From assembly GCA_902766415.1 (NCBI GenBank), contig CACXDR010000240.1, positions 1 through 6,128 of the forward strand: 6,128 nt of DNA, in the 5' to 3' direction. Made by a program: the position numbers and the translations under genes. This stretch comes from an uncultured Lachnospiraceae bacterium. GTDB lineage: Bacteria; Bacillota_A; Clostridia; Lachnospirales; Lachnospiraceae. Position 1 is the first letter of the stretch. Every line of letters starts with the position of its first letter. Below are positions 1 to 4,396 of the stretch, one piece after another. The notes below the pieces were generated by a model. It saw only the letters and a list, made by a program, of their open reading frames with translations. It was not told where the DNA came from and did not search any database.

Positions 1-1346
1 TACTCGCGCCCGTCGCCGAGCATGATCTTGTTCGACGACCCGGCTGCCGCCGCCGTAAACGTATAGCCGTCGATCTTCTGCGTCCCCGGCCGGACGGAGC
101 GGATGCGCCCGTCGTCCACGCGGTACACGCGCCCGCTTATGGTCTCGTATCCGCCGGAGCCCTGCGCGTTCCTTCCGAAGGAATCACGGAGGTACCAGCT
201 GCCGTCGGACTCCTCGATTCTCCAGCCCTCGCCGGTGACTGCCTCGCCTTCCTCGCCCTTCGCGAAGTGGCGGATCTCGTTCCCGGAGTAGTACCAGACA
301 TAGTCCGCCTGCACCGTGTAGCCCGCCACGTTCTCGTCGATCATCTCCGTGTCGTCGTCGTCGCGCCGGACCCGGAGCAGCATGGGCAGGCCGTTCCCGT
401 TCTCCTGGTCAAGGAGATAGTAGATCCACCCGCCGTCAAGCGTGATGGAATCGTCGATGATGAACGAGGCCTGCTTGTCGTTCCCGTACGCTTCCATCTG
501 CACGGAAAGCACCGTCTCGCTCCGCTCGCGGCTGTAGCTCCTGGTGATCGCCTTCAGCGCGCCGTCGTCGCCGAACACGAAGTTCTGGACGCCGAACTGG
601 CGGGAGCCTGTGACCGCGTACCCTTCGCCGTCAAGATAGTAGAGATGCTCCCCGTCCTCGAGCCAGCACTCGGCCGCGAAGTCCCCGTCCTCCTGGCGGT
701 AGCGGAGTCCCTCCGGCGTCTCGTTCCAGCCGAAGACCGTTACCGGCGCAGTGGTCTCCTCCTCGGTGGAGCCCGCCTCCACGACGATCTCCGCCTCGGT
801 GGTCTCCTCTATAGGGGTAAGGTCCGCGGCGCTCCGCCCGATCGCCTTCACGAGGAAGATGACGGCAAATGCTGCCGCCGCGACGACCGCGATCGCGAGC
901 AGGAACCTTAAAACGGACGACGGAAGGCTCTTCGGGATGCGCCGTCCCGTGATCGCGTCCGGGAGCGTGAGAAGTCCCATGTCCTCCTCGATCCGGATCA
1001 GCGCGGAGCCGCACTTGTCGCTCACGTCCTTCAGGGGCTCGGAGCTGGTCTCCGCGGGGAACTCCTCGATCACGGTCCCGGTGACCCGCTTCGCCTGGTC
1101 CCTGATCAGGACCCGGAGCCAGGAGCGGACGATGCCGGTCTCGGGTATACTGTCGCGCCTCCGCCAGACCTCCGTGTATACACCGCGGAAGATCTCCCAG
1201 ACCTGGTCCTCGTTGCTGACCGCGGCGCGGATGTCCGCGAGCGTATTTTCACAGGTCAGAAGATAAAAATCCTCAAAACCTGGTATCTCTCCGTTCCTGG
1301 TCCTCAGGACGGCAAGCGAAAGCGGCTTGTTCGGCTGGGTGATCAC
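1..1346 (-). CDS. Membrane protein: sigma-70 region 2-like cytoplasmic domain, one TM helix, repeat ectodomain (partial)
   Basis: The frame is open for 448 codons and leaves the window without a stop, so the C-terminus is missing. The GTG start at 1346 has AAGGAGG seven bases upstream. Residues about 22-88 resemble sigma-70 region 2 of ECF sigma factors: a helix with VWEIFRGVYTEVWRRRDS, then RSWLRVLIRDQAKR, matching the usual WL..I.RN....R block. No region 4 helix-turn-helix follows. Residues 146-167 form one hydrophobic helix, preceded by basic residues (GRRIPK), so the N-terminus should be cytoplasmic. A Thr/Glu-rich linker (about 178-205) leads to an outer domain. Residues 234-266 look like a glucan/choline-binding repeat (LYYLDGEGYAVTG, then FGDDGAL). 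Residues 306-360 (GGWIYYLLDQ, then YVWYYSGNEI) resemble DUF5050-type repeats. A role in envelope sensing or anchoring is inference. The coding frame is clear; the sigma-like assignment is by eye. Confidence 0.85.
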   Translation of the reverse strand, partial: MITQPNKPLSLAVLRTRNGEIPGFEDFYLLTCENTLADIRAAVSNEDQVWEIFRGVYTEVWRRRDSIPETGIVRSWLRVLIRDQAKRVTGTVIEEFPAETSSEPLKDVSDKCGSALIRIEEDMGLLTLPDAITGRRIPKSLPSSVLRFLLAIAVVAAAAFAVIFLVKAIGRSAADLTPIEETTEAEIVVEAGSTEEETTAPVTVFGWNETPEGLRYRQEDGDFAAECWLEDGEHLYYLDGEGYAVTGSRQFGVQNFVFGDDGALKAITRSYSRERSETVLSVQMEAYGNDKQASFIIDDSITLDGGWIYYLLDQENGNGLPMLLRVRRDDDDTEMIDENVAGYTVQADYVWYYSGNEIRHFAKGEEGEAVTGEGWRIEESDGSWYLRDSFGRNAQGSGGYETISGRVYRVDDGRIRSVRPGTQKIDGYTFTAAAAGSSNKIMLGDGRE

Positions 1347-1353
1347 GCTCTGG

Positions 1354-1360
1354 CCTCCTT
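1354..1360 (-). promoter_or_regulatory. Ribosome binding site fixing the GTG start
   Basis: The minus strand reads AAGGAGG, then seven bases, then GTG at 1346. This near-perfect anti-16S match decides the start, because no nearby in-frame ATG has a comparable site. Confidence 0.85.
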
Positions 1361-1427
1361 GGTATGGCTTGTATTTCTGTATCCGTGCCCTTCTCAGGCG
1401 CAGGACAGCTGACTGGATAACTAATAT

Positions 1428-1436
1428 AGTATAACA
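1428..1436 (-). promoter_or_regulatory. Extended -10 promoter for the sigma-like membrane protein gene
   Basis: The minus strand reads TGTTATACT, a TGn extension plus a TATACT -10 box, with no good -35 at 17 nt because that position lies inside the hairpin at 1439-1477. It predicts a start near 1421 and a leader of about 75 nt. It directly abuts the hairpin that closes the upstream hsp20 unit, which suggests the membrane protein gene is transcribed independently. Confidence 0.5.
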
Positions 1437-1438
1437 CA

Positions 1439-1477
1439 GAAAGCGCCCCTGCGGAAAAATTCCGCAGGGGCGCTTTC
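1439..1477 (-). terminator. 18-bp perfect hairpin, probable hsp20 terminator
   Basis: The arms 1439-1456 and 1460-1477 are perfectly complementary over 18 bp, with a GC-rich core (GCGCCCCTGCGG) and a 3-nt A/T loop. It lies 71 bases past the hsp20 stop on the transcribed strand. The sequence after it (TGTGTTATAC) is only moderately T-rich, so termination strength is uncertain. A structure this long and perfect between two genes is best read as a terminator or barrier to read-through. Confidence 0.6.
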
Positions 1478-1499
1478 GTTAACAAAGAGGGGGATCTCC

Positions 1500-1518
1500 C
1501 CGGGCCTGAACGGCCCGG
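1500..1518 (-). repeat. Short GC hairpin downstream of hsp20
   Basis: CCGGGCC and GGCCCGG pair over 7 bp around a 5-nt loop. It sits 30 bases past the hsp20 stop and upstream of the longer hairpin at 1439-1477. No T-tract follows on the minus strand, so it is more likely an mRNA 3'-end stabilising structure than a terminator by itself. Confidence 0.4.
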
Positions 1519-1547
1519 AACAATGGTTTTATTATATAAAGAAGCTT

Positions 1548-1994
1548 TTATCCTTCGATCGCGATGTACTTCTTTTCCTCGACCTCAGGCTTTTTTGCTT
1601 CCTGCTTCGGGATCTCAAGCGTCAGGACGCCGTTCTCAAGCTTTGCCTTGATGTCCTCCTGCTTGAGGTCCTTGCCGACGAAGAAGCTCCTTCTCGCGCT
1701 GCCGGTGTAACGCTCCCTTCTCAGGTACTTGCCGTTTTCATCCTTCTCGTCGTTGTTCTTCTCAACGGTGGAAGCAATGGTAAGATATCCGTCCTTCAGC
1801 TCCGCGGTGATGTTCTCCTTCTTCACGCCCGGCATGCTGATCTGAAGCTCGTAGCCGTTCTCATGTTCCTTGATGTCGGTTTCCATGACCGGCTTCACGT
1901 CCTCAAGGGTCTTGCGGGTGCCGTAAGGATATTCGAAGAAGCTGTCAAACAGGTCATCTGTAAAGTGATTGAAAATACTCGGCATGTACATCAT
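1548..1994 (-). CDS. Hsp20/alpha-crystallin family small heat-shock protein
   Basis: This 148-residue protein has the size and layout of bacterial small heat-shock proteins, which hold unfolding proteins in the cytoplasm in an ATP-independent way. A short N-terminal arm (MPSIFNHFTDDLFDSFFEYP) precedes the alpha-crystallin domain from about residue 37. That domain shows the family blocks METDIKEHENGYELQISMPG, KKENITAELKDGYLTI and AKLENGVLTLEIPK. The C-terminal tail carries an IxI anchor (IAI at 144-146) used in oligomer assembly. The start at 1994 has AAAGGAGGT six bases upstream; ATG codons also follow at residues 2 and 4. Transcription is from a promoter overlapped by a CIRCE element, so HrcA repression with heat induction is expected. 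It appears monocistronic. Codon use is less extreme in G/C endings than in the flanking genes, as is common for highly expressed genes. Confidence 0.97.
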   Translation of the reverse strand: MMYMPSIFNHFTDDLFDSFFEYPYGTRKTLEDVKPVMETDIKEHENGYELQISMPGVKKENITAELKDGYLTIASTVEKNNDEKDENGKYLRRERYTGSARRSFFVGKDLKQEDIKAKLENGVLTLEIPKQEAKKPEVEEKKYIAIEG

Positions 1995-2003
1995 AATGTT
2001 ACC

Positions 2004-2033
2004 TCCTTTAAAAGAACGGATCCTGAAGGATCC
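2004..2033 (-). promoter_or_regulatory. Candidate RNA thermosensor in the hsp20 leader
   Basis: Near the start codon the mRNA can form a hairpin GGAUCC-UUCA-GGAUCC (2018-2033). Directly after it, a weak 5-bp hairpin pairs UUCUU (2016-2012) with AAGGA (2008-2004), including one G-U pair, and covers part of the Shine-Dalgarno sequence. A strong hairpin followed by a weak U-rich one over the ribosome site recalls ROSE and fourU thermometers. The pairing is short and could be incidental. Confidence 0.3.
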
Positions 2034-2098
2034 ACGATTTTATTTTGTCAGGACTCCGGGAACTTATCTGTTCGATCTGTTCTCTTTGTTCTATGCGT

Positions 2099-2127
2099 AA
2101 TATAACACTATCATTAGCAGTCGTCAA
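2099..2127 (-). promoter_or_regulatory. Sigma-A promoter of hsp20
   Basis: On the minus strand TTGACG (2127-2122) is separated by exactly 17 nt from TATATT (2104-2099), which is also preceded by a TGn extension. Transcription should begin near 2092, giving a leader of about 98 nt. The -35 box lies partly within the CIRCE operator, so repressor binding would directly occlude RNA polymerase. Confidence 0.85.
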
Positions 2128-2140
2128 GAGTGAGTGCTAA
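2114..2140. promoter_or_regulatory. CIRCE operator (HrcA binding site)
   Basis: On the minus strand the sequence is TTAGCACTC, nine bases, GACTGCTAA. The consensus is TTAGCACTC-N9-GAGTGCTAA, so only one base of the second arm departs (GACT for GAGT) and the spacer is exactly nine. CIRCE is the operator of the repressor HrcA in Firmicutes, which normally controls groESL and dnaK operons. Here it overlaps the -35 of an hsp20 gene. Confidence 0.93.
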
Positions 2141-2185
2141 TAAATTTTGTGAACATTTTGTGTCCTCTTTTTCGGAGAACGCGGC

Positions 2186-2205
2186 AGCCCCGGCGGACGG
2201 TTTCC
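2186..2205 (+). repeat. 20-bp direct repeat, copy 1, upstream of the esterase gene
   Basis: AGCCCCGGCGGACGGTTTCC occurs here and, without mismatch, at 2229-2248, with starts 43 bp apart (about four helical turns). This copy lies roughly 45-70 bp upstream of the putative -10 box, where an activator or a cooperative repressor could bind. Confidence 0.8.
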
Positions 2206-2228
2206 GGCAATAAGGGACGGAATGTATA

Positions 2229-2248
2229 AGCCCCGGCGGACGGTTTCC
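2229..2248 (+). repeat. 20-bp direct repeat, copy 2, next to the esterase -10 box
   Basis: Perfect copy of the repeat at 2186-2205. It occupies the -35 region and ends one base pair before the TGTTATAAT extended -10 box. Together the two copies form a candidate tandem operator. A simple local duplication is the alternative. Confidence 0.8.
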
Positions 2249-2257
2249 TGTTATAAT
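2249..2257 (+). promoter_or_regulatory. Extended -10 promoter of the esterase gene
   Basis: TGTTATAAT is a perfect extended -10 (TGn-TATAAT). There is no TTGACA-like -35 at 17 nt; that place is taken by the second direct repeat, which fits a promoter that depends on an activator or on the TGn extension. The start would be near 2264, leaving a leader of about 86 nt. Confidence 0.65.
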
Positions 2258-2264
2258 AAAGGAA

Positions 2265-2281
2265 GCCGGCAGGATGCCGGC
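2265..2281 (+). repeat. Hairpin at the 5' end of the esterase leader
   Basis: GCCGGC, a 5-nt loop and GCCGGC form a 6-bp all-GC stem right at the predicted transcript start. Such 5'-terminal stems often protect mRNA. No T-tract follows, so it is not a terminator. Confidence 0.4.
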
Positions 2282-2349
2282 AAAATAAAGCGGAGCGGAG
2301 CATCGCCCGCGCCGCATGAACTCAGACAAACCAGGATAAGGACAGTAAA

Positions 2350-3111
2350 ATGAAAAAACAGGAGATCACACACCACAGCAAATATCTTGACAAGGAAATG
2401 CACATGACCGTCTACGGGGAAGGCGGCCAGCCGGTGCTTTGCTTCCCCACGCAGAACTCCATGTGCCATAATTTTGAGGATTTCGGTATGGTCCGCTGCC
2501 TCCACGACCTGATCCGCGACAGCCGGGTGCAGCTTTTTACCGTGGATTCCGTGGACCTTGAGAGCTGGTCCTGCACCGACGGCATCCCGGAATGGCGGAC
2601 GGCGCGCCAGGAAAGCTACTATAACTATATTATTGAAGAGGTCCTGCCGGTCATCAGCAGCAGGAACTCCTCCGGGAAGCTTCCCGTCGCGACCGGTTGC
2701 AGCATGGGCGCGAACCACGCGGCCATCGTCTTTTTCCGCCGGCCGGAGCTTTTCTCCGGGGTCATCGCCCTGTCGGGCCTGTATGATTCCTCGTATTTCT
2801 TCGGCGGATACATGGACGCGGACCTTTACAACAACTCGCCGGAGCGCTTCCTCGAAAACATGCCGAAGGACCATCCGTACATCTCCATCTACAACTCAAA
2901 GCGCGTGATCCTGTGCTCGGGACAGGGCGCCTGGGAGGATGACAGCGTGCGGACGCTTAAGAATCTGGAGCGGATCTTCAGAGAAAAAGGGATCGACGCA
3001 TGGTGTGATTTCTGGGGTTATGACGTGAACCACGACTGGCCCTGGTGGTTTAAGCAGATGGACTATTTCCTGCCCCTGTTCCTCGGAAAAACCGGTGAAG
3101 AGGACTTCTGA
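2350..3111 (+). CDS. Alpha/beta-hydrolase fold esterase, cytoplasmic
   Basis: This 253-residue protein resembles the putative esterase family (esterase D type, alpha/beta-hydrolase fold). The nucleophile elbow is GCSMG with Ser118 in the GxSxG context. Candidates for the remaining triad are an acidic residue in GAWEDD (196-198) and His228 in VNHDWPWW. The N-terminal strand GQPVLCFPTQNS (26-37) has the position expected of the oxyanion-hole loop. There is no signal peptide or membrane segment, so it should act in the cytoplasm. The natural ester substrate cannot be told from sequence. The start ATG has AAGGA seven bases upstream. It has its own promoter with a tandem repeat and reads away from hsp20. 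Only a weak ACCA/TGGT hairpin with five Ts (3111-3133) follows the stop, so read-through to the terminator at 3410-3446 is possible. Confidence 0.93.
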   Translation: MKKQEITHHSKYLDKEMHMTVYGEGGQPVLCFPTQNSMCHNFEDFGMVRCLHDLIRDSRVQLFTVDSVDLESWSCTDGIPEWRTARQESYYNYIIEEVLPVISSRNSSGKLPVATGCSMGANHAAIVFFRRPELFSGVIALSGLYDSSYFFGGYMDADLYNNSPERFLENMPKDHPYISIYNSKRVILCSGQGAWEDDSVRTLKNLERIFREKGIDAWCDFWGYDVNHDWPWWFKQMDYFLPLFLGKTGEEDF

Positions 3112-3168
3112 CCACACATTTGTCATGGTTTTTACCGCAGATTCGTAAGAGAAACGGCATCGGGATGC

Positions 3169-3177
3169 TGATACAAT
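3169..3177 (+). promoter_or_regulatory. Extended -10 promoter of the 39-residue gene
   Basis: TGATACAAT is a TGn extension with TACAAT. No convincing -35 is seen 17 nt upstream. The start would be near 3184, giving a leader of about 85 nt before the ATG at 3268. Confidence 0.45.
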
Positions 3178-3182
3178 GCGGG

Positions 3183-3207
3183 TGTCAGGAAAAAAGAGAG
3201 CCTGACA
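3183..3207 (+). repeat. Leader hairpin upstream of the small gene
   Basis: TGTCAGG (3183-3189) pairs with CCTGACA (3201-3207) around an A-rich 11-nt loop. A second stem, GCAGC (3220-3224) with GCTGC (3231-3235), follows. The two together give a structured leader. I do not recognise any known riboswitch class in it, and no terminator precedes the ribosome binding site. Confidence 0.45.
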
Positions 3208-3267
3208 GGTAATACCGCAGCAGCAATCCCGCTGCCGGAGTTGTTTTATGAAATGAGGTAAAAATTT

Positions 3268-3387
3268 ATGAAGAACATTCTGATCAATCTTTTTGAGCTT
3301 GCAGAGCTCGCGTGGAACGCGGCAGAACCTTCACGCTATGAGAAGGAGCGTGAAATGTTCTATGAGACATTTGACGATCTTAGATGA
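3268..3387 (+). CDS. Small protein of 39 residues, function unknown
   Basis: An ATG at 3268 with GAGGT eight bases upstream opens a frame of 39 codons ending in TGA. The product begins MKNILINLFELAELAWNAAE, which can form an amphipathic helix (Ile4, Leu5, Leu8, Leu11, Ala12, Ala15 on one side), followed by a charged half rich in Glu, Lys and Arg with aromatic residues (Tyr24, Phe31, Tyr32, Phe35). It is acidic overall (nine acidic, five basic residues). It has no signal peptide and the hydrophobic stretch is too polar for a clear membrane span. The unit is complete: candidate promoter at 3169, ribosome site, frame, strong terminator at 3410-3446. Codons end in A or T more often than in the neighbours. 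I do not recognise the family; a regulatory or membrane-associated microprotein is possible. Confidence 0.7.
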   Translation: MKNILINLFELAELAWNAAEPSRYEKEREMFYETFDDLR

Positions 3388-3409
3388 TCCGCGTGCCCTT
3401 TAAAATGAC

Positions 3410-3446
3410 AATGCGTTCTTCCTTAAAGGAAGAACGCATTTTTTTT
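3410..3446 (+). terminator. Intrinsic terminator, probably bidirectional
   Basis: AATGCGTTCTTCCT pairs over 14 bp with AGGAAGAACGCATT around the loop TAA, followed by a tract of eight Ts (3439-3446). It ends the plus-strand small gene. The same hairpin serves the convergent minus-strand gene: its stop codon lies at the loop, its last five sense codons form one arm, and TTGTCATTTT follows on that strand. Confidence 0.92.
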
Positions 3447-4244
3447 ATGCTCTGTGAAGTTCTGCTCAAGCATGGCGACATGCGAAAGGAACGCCTTGTC
3501 GTCAAAGTACTTCGCGCCCTCCGGGCAGCCGCGCACGCAGGCCTGGCACTTGATGCAGATGCCGGGAACGTTCGTGACGTCGGCCGGGTCTATCGAGCCG
3601 ACCGGGCAGAGCGGCACGCATTTTCCGCAGTCAGTGCACTTCGCGGGATCCGTCAGCGGCTTCGCCTTCAGGAATTTCGCCGGCTGGCCGTCAAGCCCCT
3701 TCGGGACATAGTAGGGCGCGTCGGCATCGCCCGCGACGGCAAGCTCCCCGGTGAGGACGCCCTCCGCCTTCCGGACCTTCTCCGCGACGCCGTCCGCGAA
3801 GCTGTCGGCCTCCGCGAAGTCCTCCGCCGACGGCCGGTCCCCGGCAAGGAGATCCGAGAACGCGTGGCGGCAGGCGAACGCCGCGGCGCCGGCCGGAACG
3901 AAGCCGCCGGCCTTCAGGACCGCGGTAAGCTCCGCAAGGCTGTTGTCGAAGCTGCGGTTCCCGTACGTCACGACCGGGACGCACACCGTGCCCTCCCCGC
4001 GGAGCTTCTCCTTAAAATCGGGAAGGATCTTGTTCGGCAGCTTGCCGGCGTAGGTCGGCGAGCCCACCACGACGAGCTCATCCGCCGCGTAGCTCTTCAC
4101 TGCCTCCCGGGACGCAGGCGCGGTGAAATCCTGCAGCTCATACGGACATCCGAATGCCTCCGCGAGACGCGCGGCGATCCGCTCCGTGAGCTTTTTCGTG
4201 TTTCCTGTCGGACTGAAACAGATTCCGTAAACCTTCCGTGTCAT
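3423..4244 (-). CDS. EFR1-type flavodoxin/ferredoxin fusion protein
   Basis: The 273-residue protein joins an N-terminal flavodoxin-like domain (about 3-165) to a C-terminal two-cluster ferredoxin domain (about 198-245). FMN phosphate-loop residues are seen in FSPTGNTKK (10-18), and flavin-contacting loops in GSPTYAGKLP (61-70) and TYGNRSFDNS (93-102). Two complete CxxCxxCxxxC motifs, at Cys203/206/209/213 and Cys230/233/236/240, should each bind a [4Fe-4S] cluster. This layout matches the EFR1 family of anaerobic Firmicutes, a cytoplasmic electron carrier or oxidoreductase whose partner is usually unknown. The start ATG has AGGAGG seven bases upstream. It lies 152 bases downstream of the AraC-family gene, behind a repeat it shares with that gene, so joint regulation is possible. 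Its last codons form one arm of the convergent terminator. Confidence 0.95.
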   Translation of the reverse strand: MTRKVYGICFSPTGNTKKLTERIAARLAEAFGCPYELQDFTAPASREAVKSYAADELVVVGSPTYAGKLPNKILPDFKEKLRGEGTVCVPVVTYGNRSFDNSLAELTAVLKAGGFVPAGAAAFACRHAFSDLLAGDRPSAEDFAEADSFADGVAEKVRKAEGVLTGELAVAGDADAPYYVPKGLDGQPAKFLKAKPLTDPAKCTDCGKCVPLCPVGSIDPADVTNVPGICIKCQACVRGCPEGAKYFDDKAFLSHVAMLEQNFTEHKKNAFFL

Positions 4245-4271
4245 GTCTTGTCCTCCTGTATATTCTGAATA

Positions 4272-4337
4272 TTTTATCTCAGTGTGAGAAGCCCCCCACT
4301 TCTTAAGTGGGGGTCATAACAGACTCGTCTCAGCGGG
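4272..4337 (-). repeat. Structured repeat, copy A, upstream of the flavodoxin/ferredoxin gene
   Basis: These 66 bases align with 5373-5441 at about 58 identical positions of 69, with two small gaps. On the plus strand the order is TTTTATCTCA, the dyad TCTCA-N3-TGAGA (4278-4290), a perfect 9-bp hairpin CCCCCACTT-CTT-AAGTGGGGG (4293-4313), then TAACA and ACTCGTC blocks. On the minus strand the segment lies about 30 bases upstream of the flavodoxin gene. It may be a leader module or the remnant of an IS200/IS605-type element end, which also pairs a stop codon with a hairpin. Confidence 0.85.
4313..4321 (-). promoter_or_regulatory. Possible extended -10 in repeat copy A
   Basis: The minus strand reads TGTTATGAC, matching the TGn-TATA pattern of other promoters here but with a weak fifth base (G for A). 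It would place the start inside the hairpin and about 60-70 bases upstream of the flavodoxin gene. No -35 is evident. Confidence 0.3.
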
Positions 4338-4339
4338 GG

Positions 4340-4396
4340 CCGGTCTCCCGCCGGTACCGGCTTACTCCGGCCCTCCGCTTAAGAAGCGGAGACTGG
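4340..4396 (-). repeat. Nested inverted repeats just after the AraC-family gene
   Basis: CTCCGCTT (4373-4380) pairs with AAGCGGAG (4384-4391). The competing pair CCGGTCTCC (4340-4348) and GGAGACTGG (4388-4396) shares the GGAG bases, so only one can form at a time. A 12-bp palindrome GCCGGTACCGGC lies between them (4350-4361). It begins at the base after the AraC gene stop and may act in termination or attenuation between the two genes. The short hairpin lacks a T-tract. Confidence 0.5.

Noticed and set aside
631..1014. Minus-strand 127-codon frame within the membrane protein gene
   Set aside because: It is in a different frame from the 448-codon coding frame and is Gly/Arg-rich without motifs.
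267..1266. Long plus-strand open frames over the membrane protein gene
   Set aside because: They are shadows. The minus frame has a strong ribosome site, a clean TM helix and recognisable repeats; the plus frames have low-complexity Val/Arg/Ala composition and no start context.
2222..2353. 43-codon plus-strand frame whose TGA overlaps the esterase ATG (ATGA)
   Set aside because: It runs through the extended -10 box and the second direct repeat, has a basic low-complexity composition, and would start upstream of the predicted transcript start. Translational coupling is possible only if a promoter lies further upstream.
3112..3133. Terminator directly after the esterase gene
   Set aside because: Only a 4-bp ACCA/TGGT pairing with a short inner match precedes five Ts; this is too weak to list as a terminator.
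3181..3240. Cobalamin, c-di-GMP or SAM riboswitch in the small-gene leader
   Set aside because: None of the conserved core sequences of these classes could be found by eye; only two simple stems are visible.
3384..4268. 294-codon open frame on the plus strand, longer than the minus-strand gene it overlaps
   Set aside because: It is antisense to the flavodoxin/ferredoxin gene, whose FMN loop and two four-cysteine motifs are intact. The plus frame is Arg/Ala/Leu-rich with no recognisable motif, as expected opposite a gene with G/C-ending codons.
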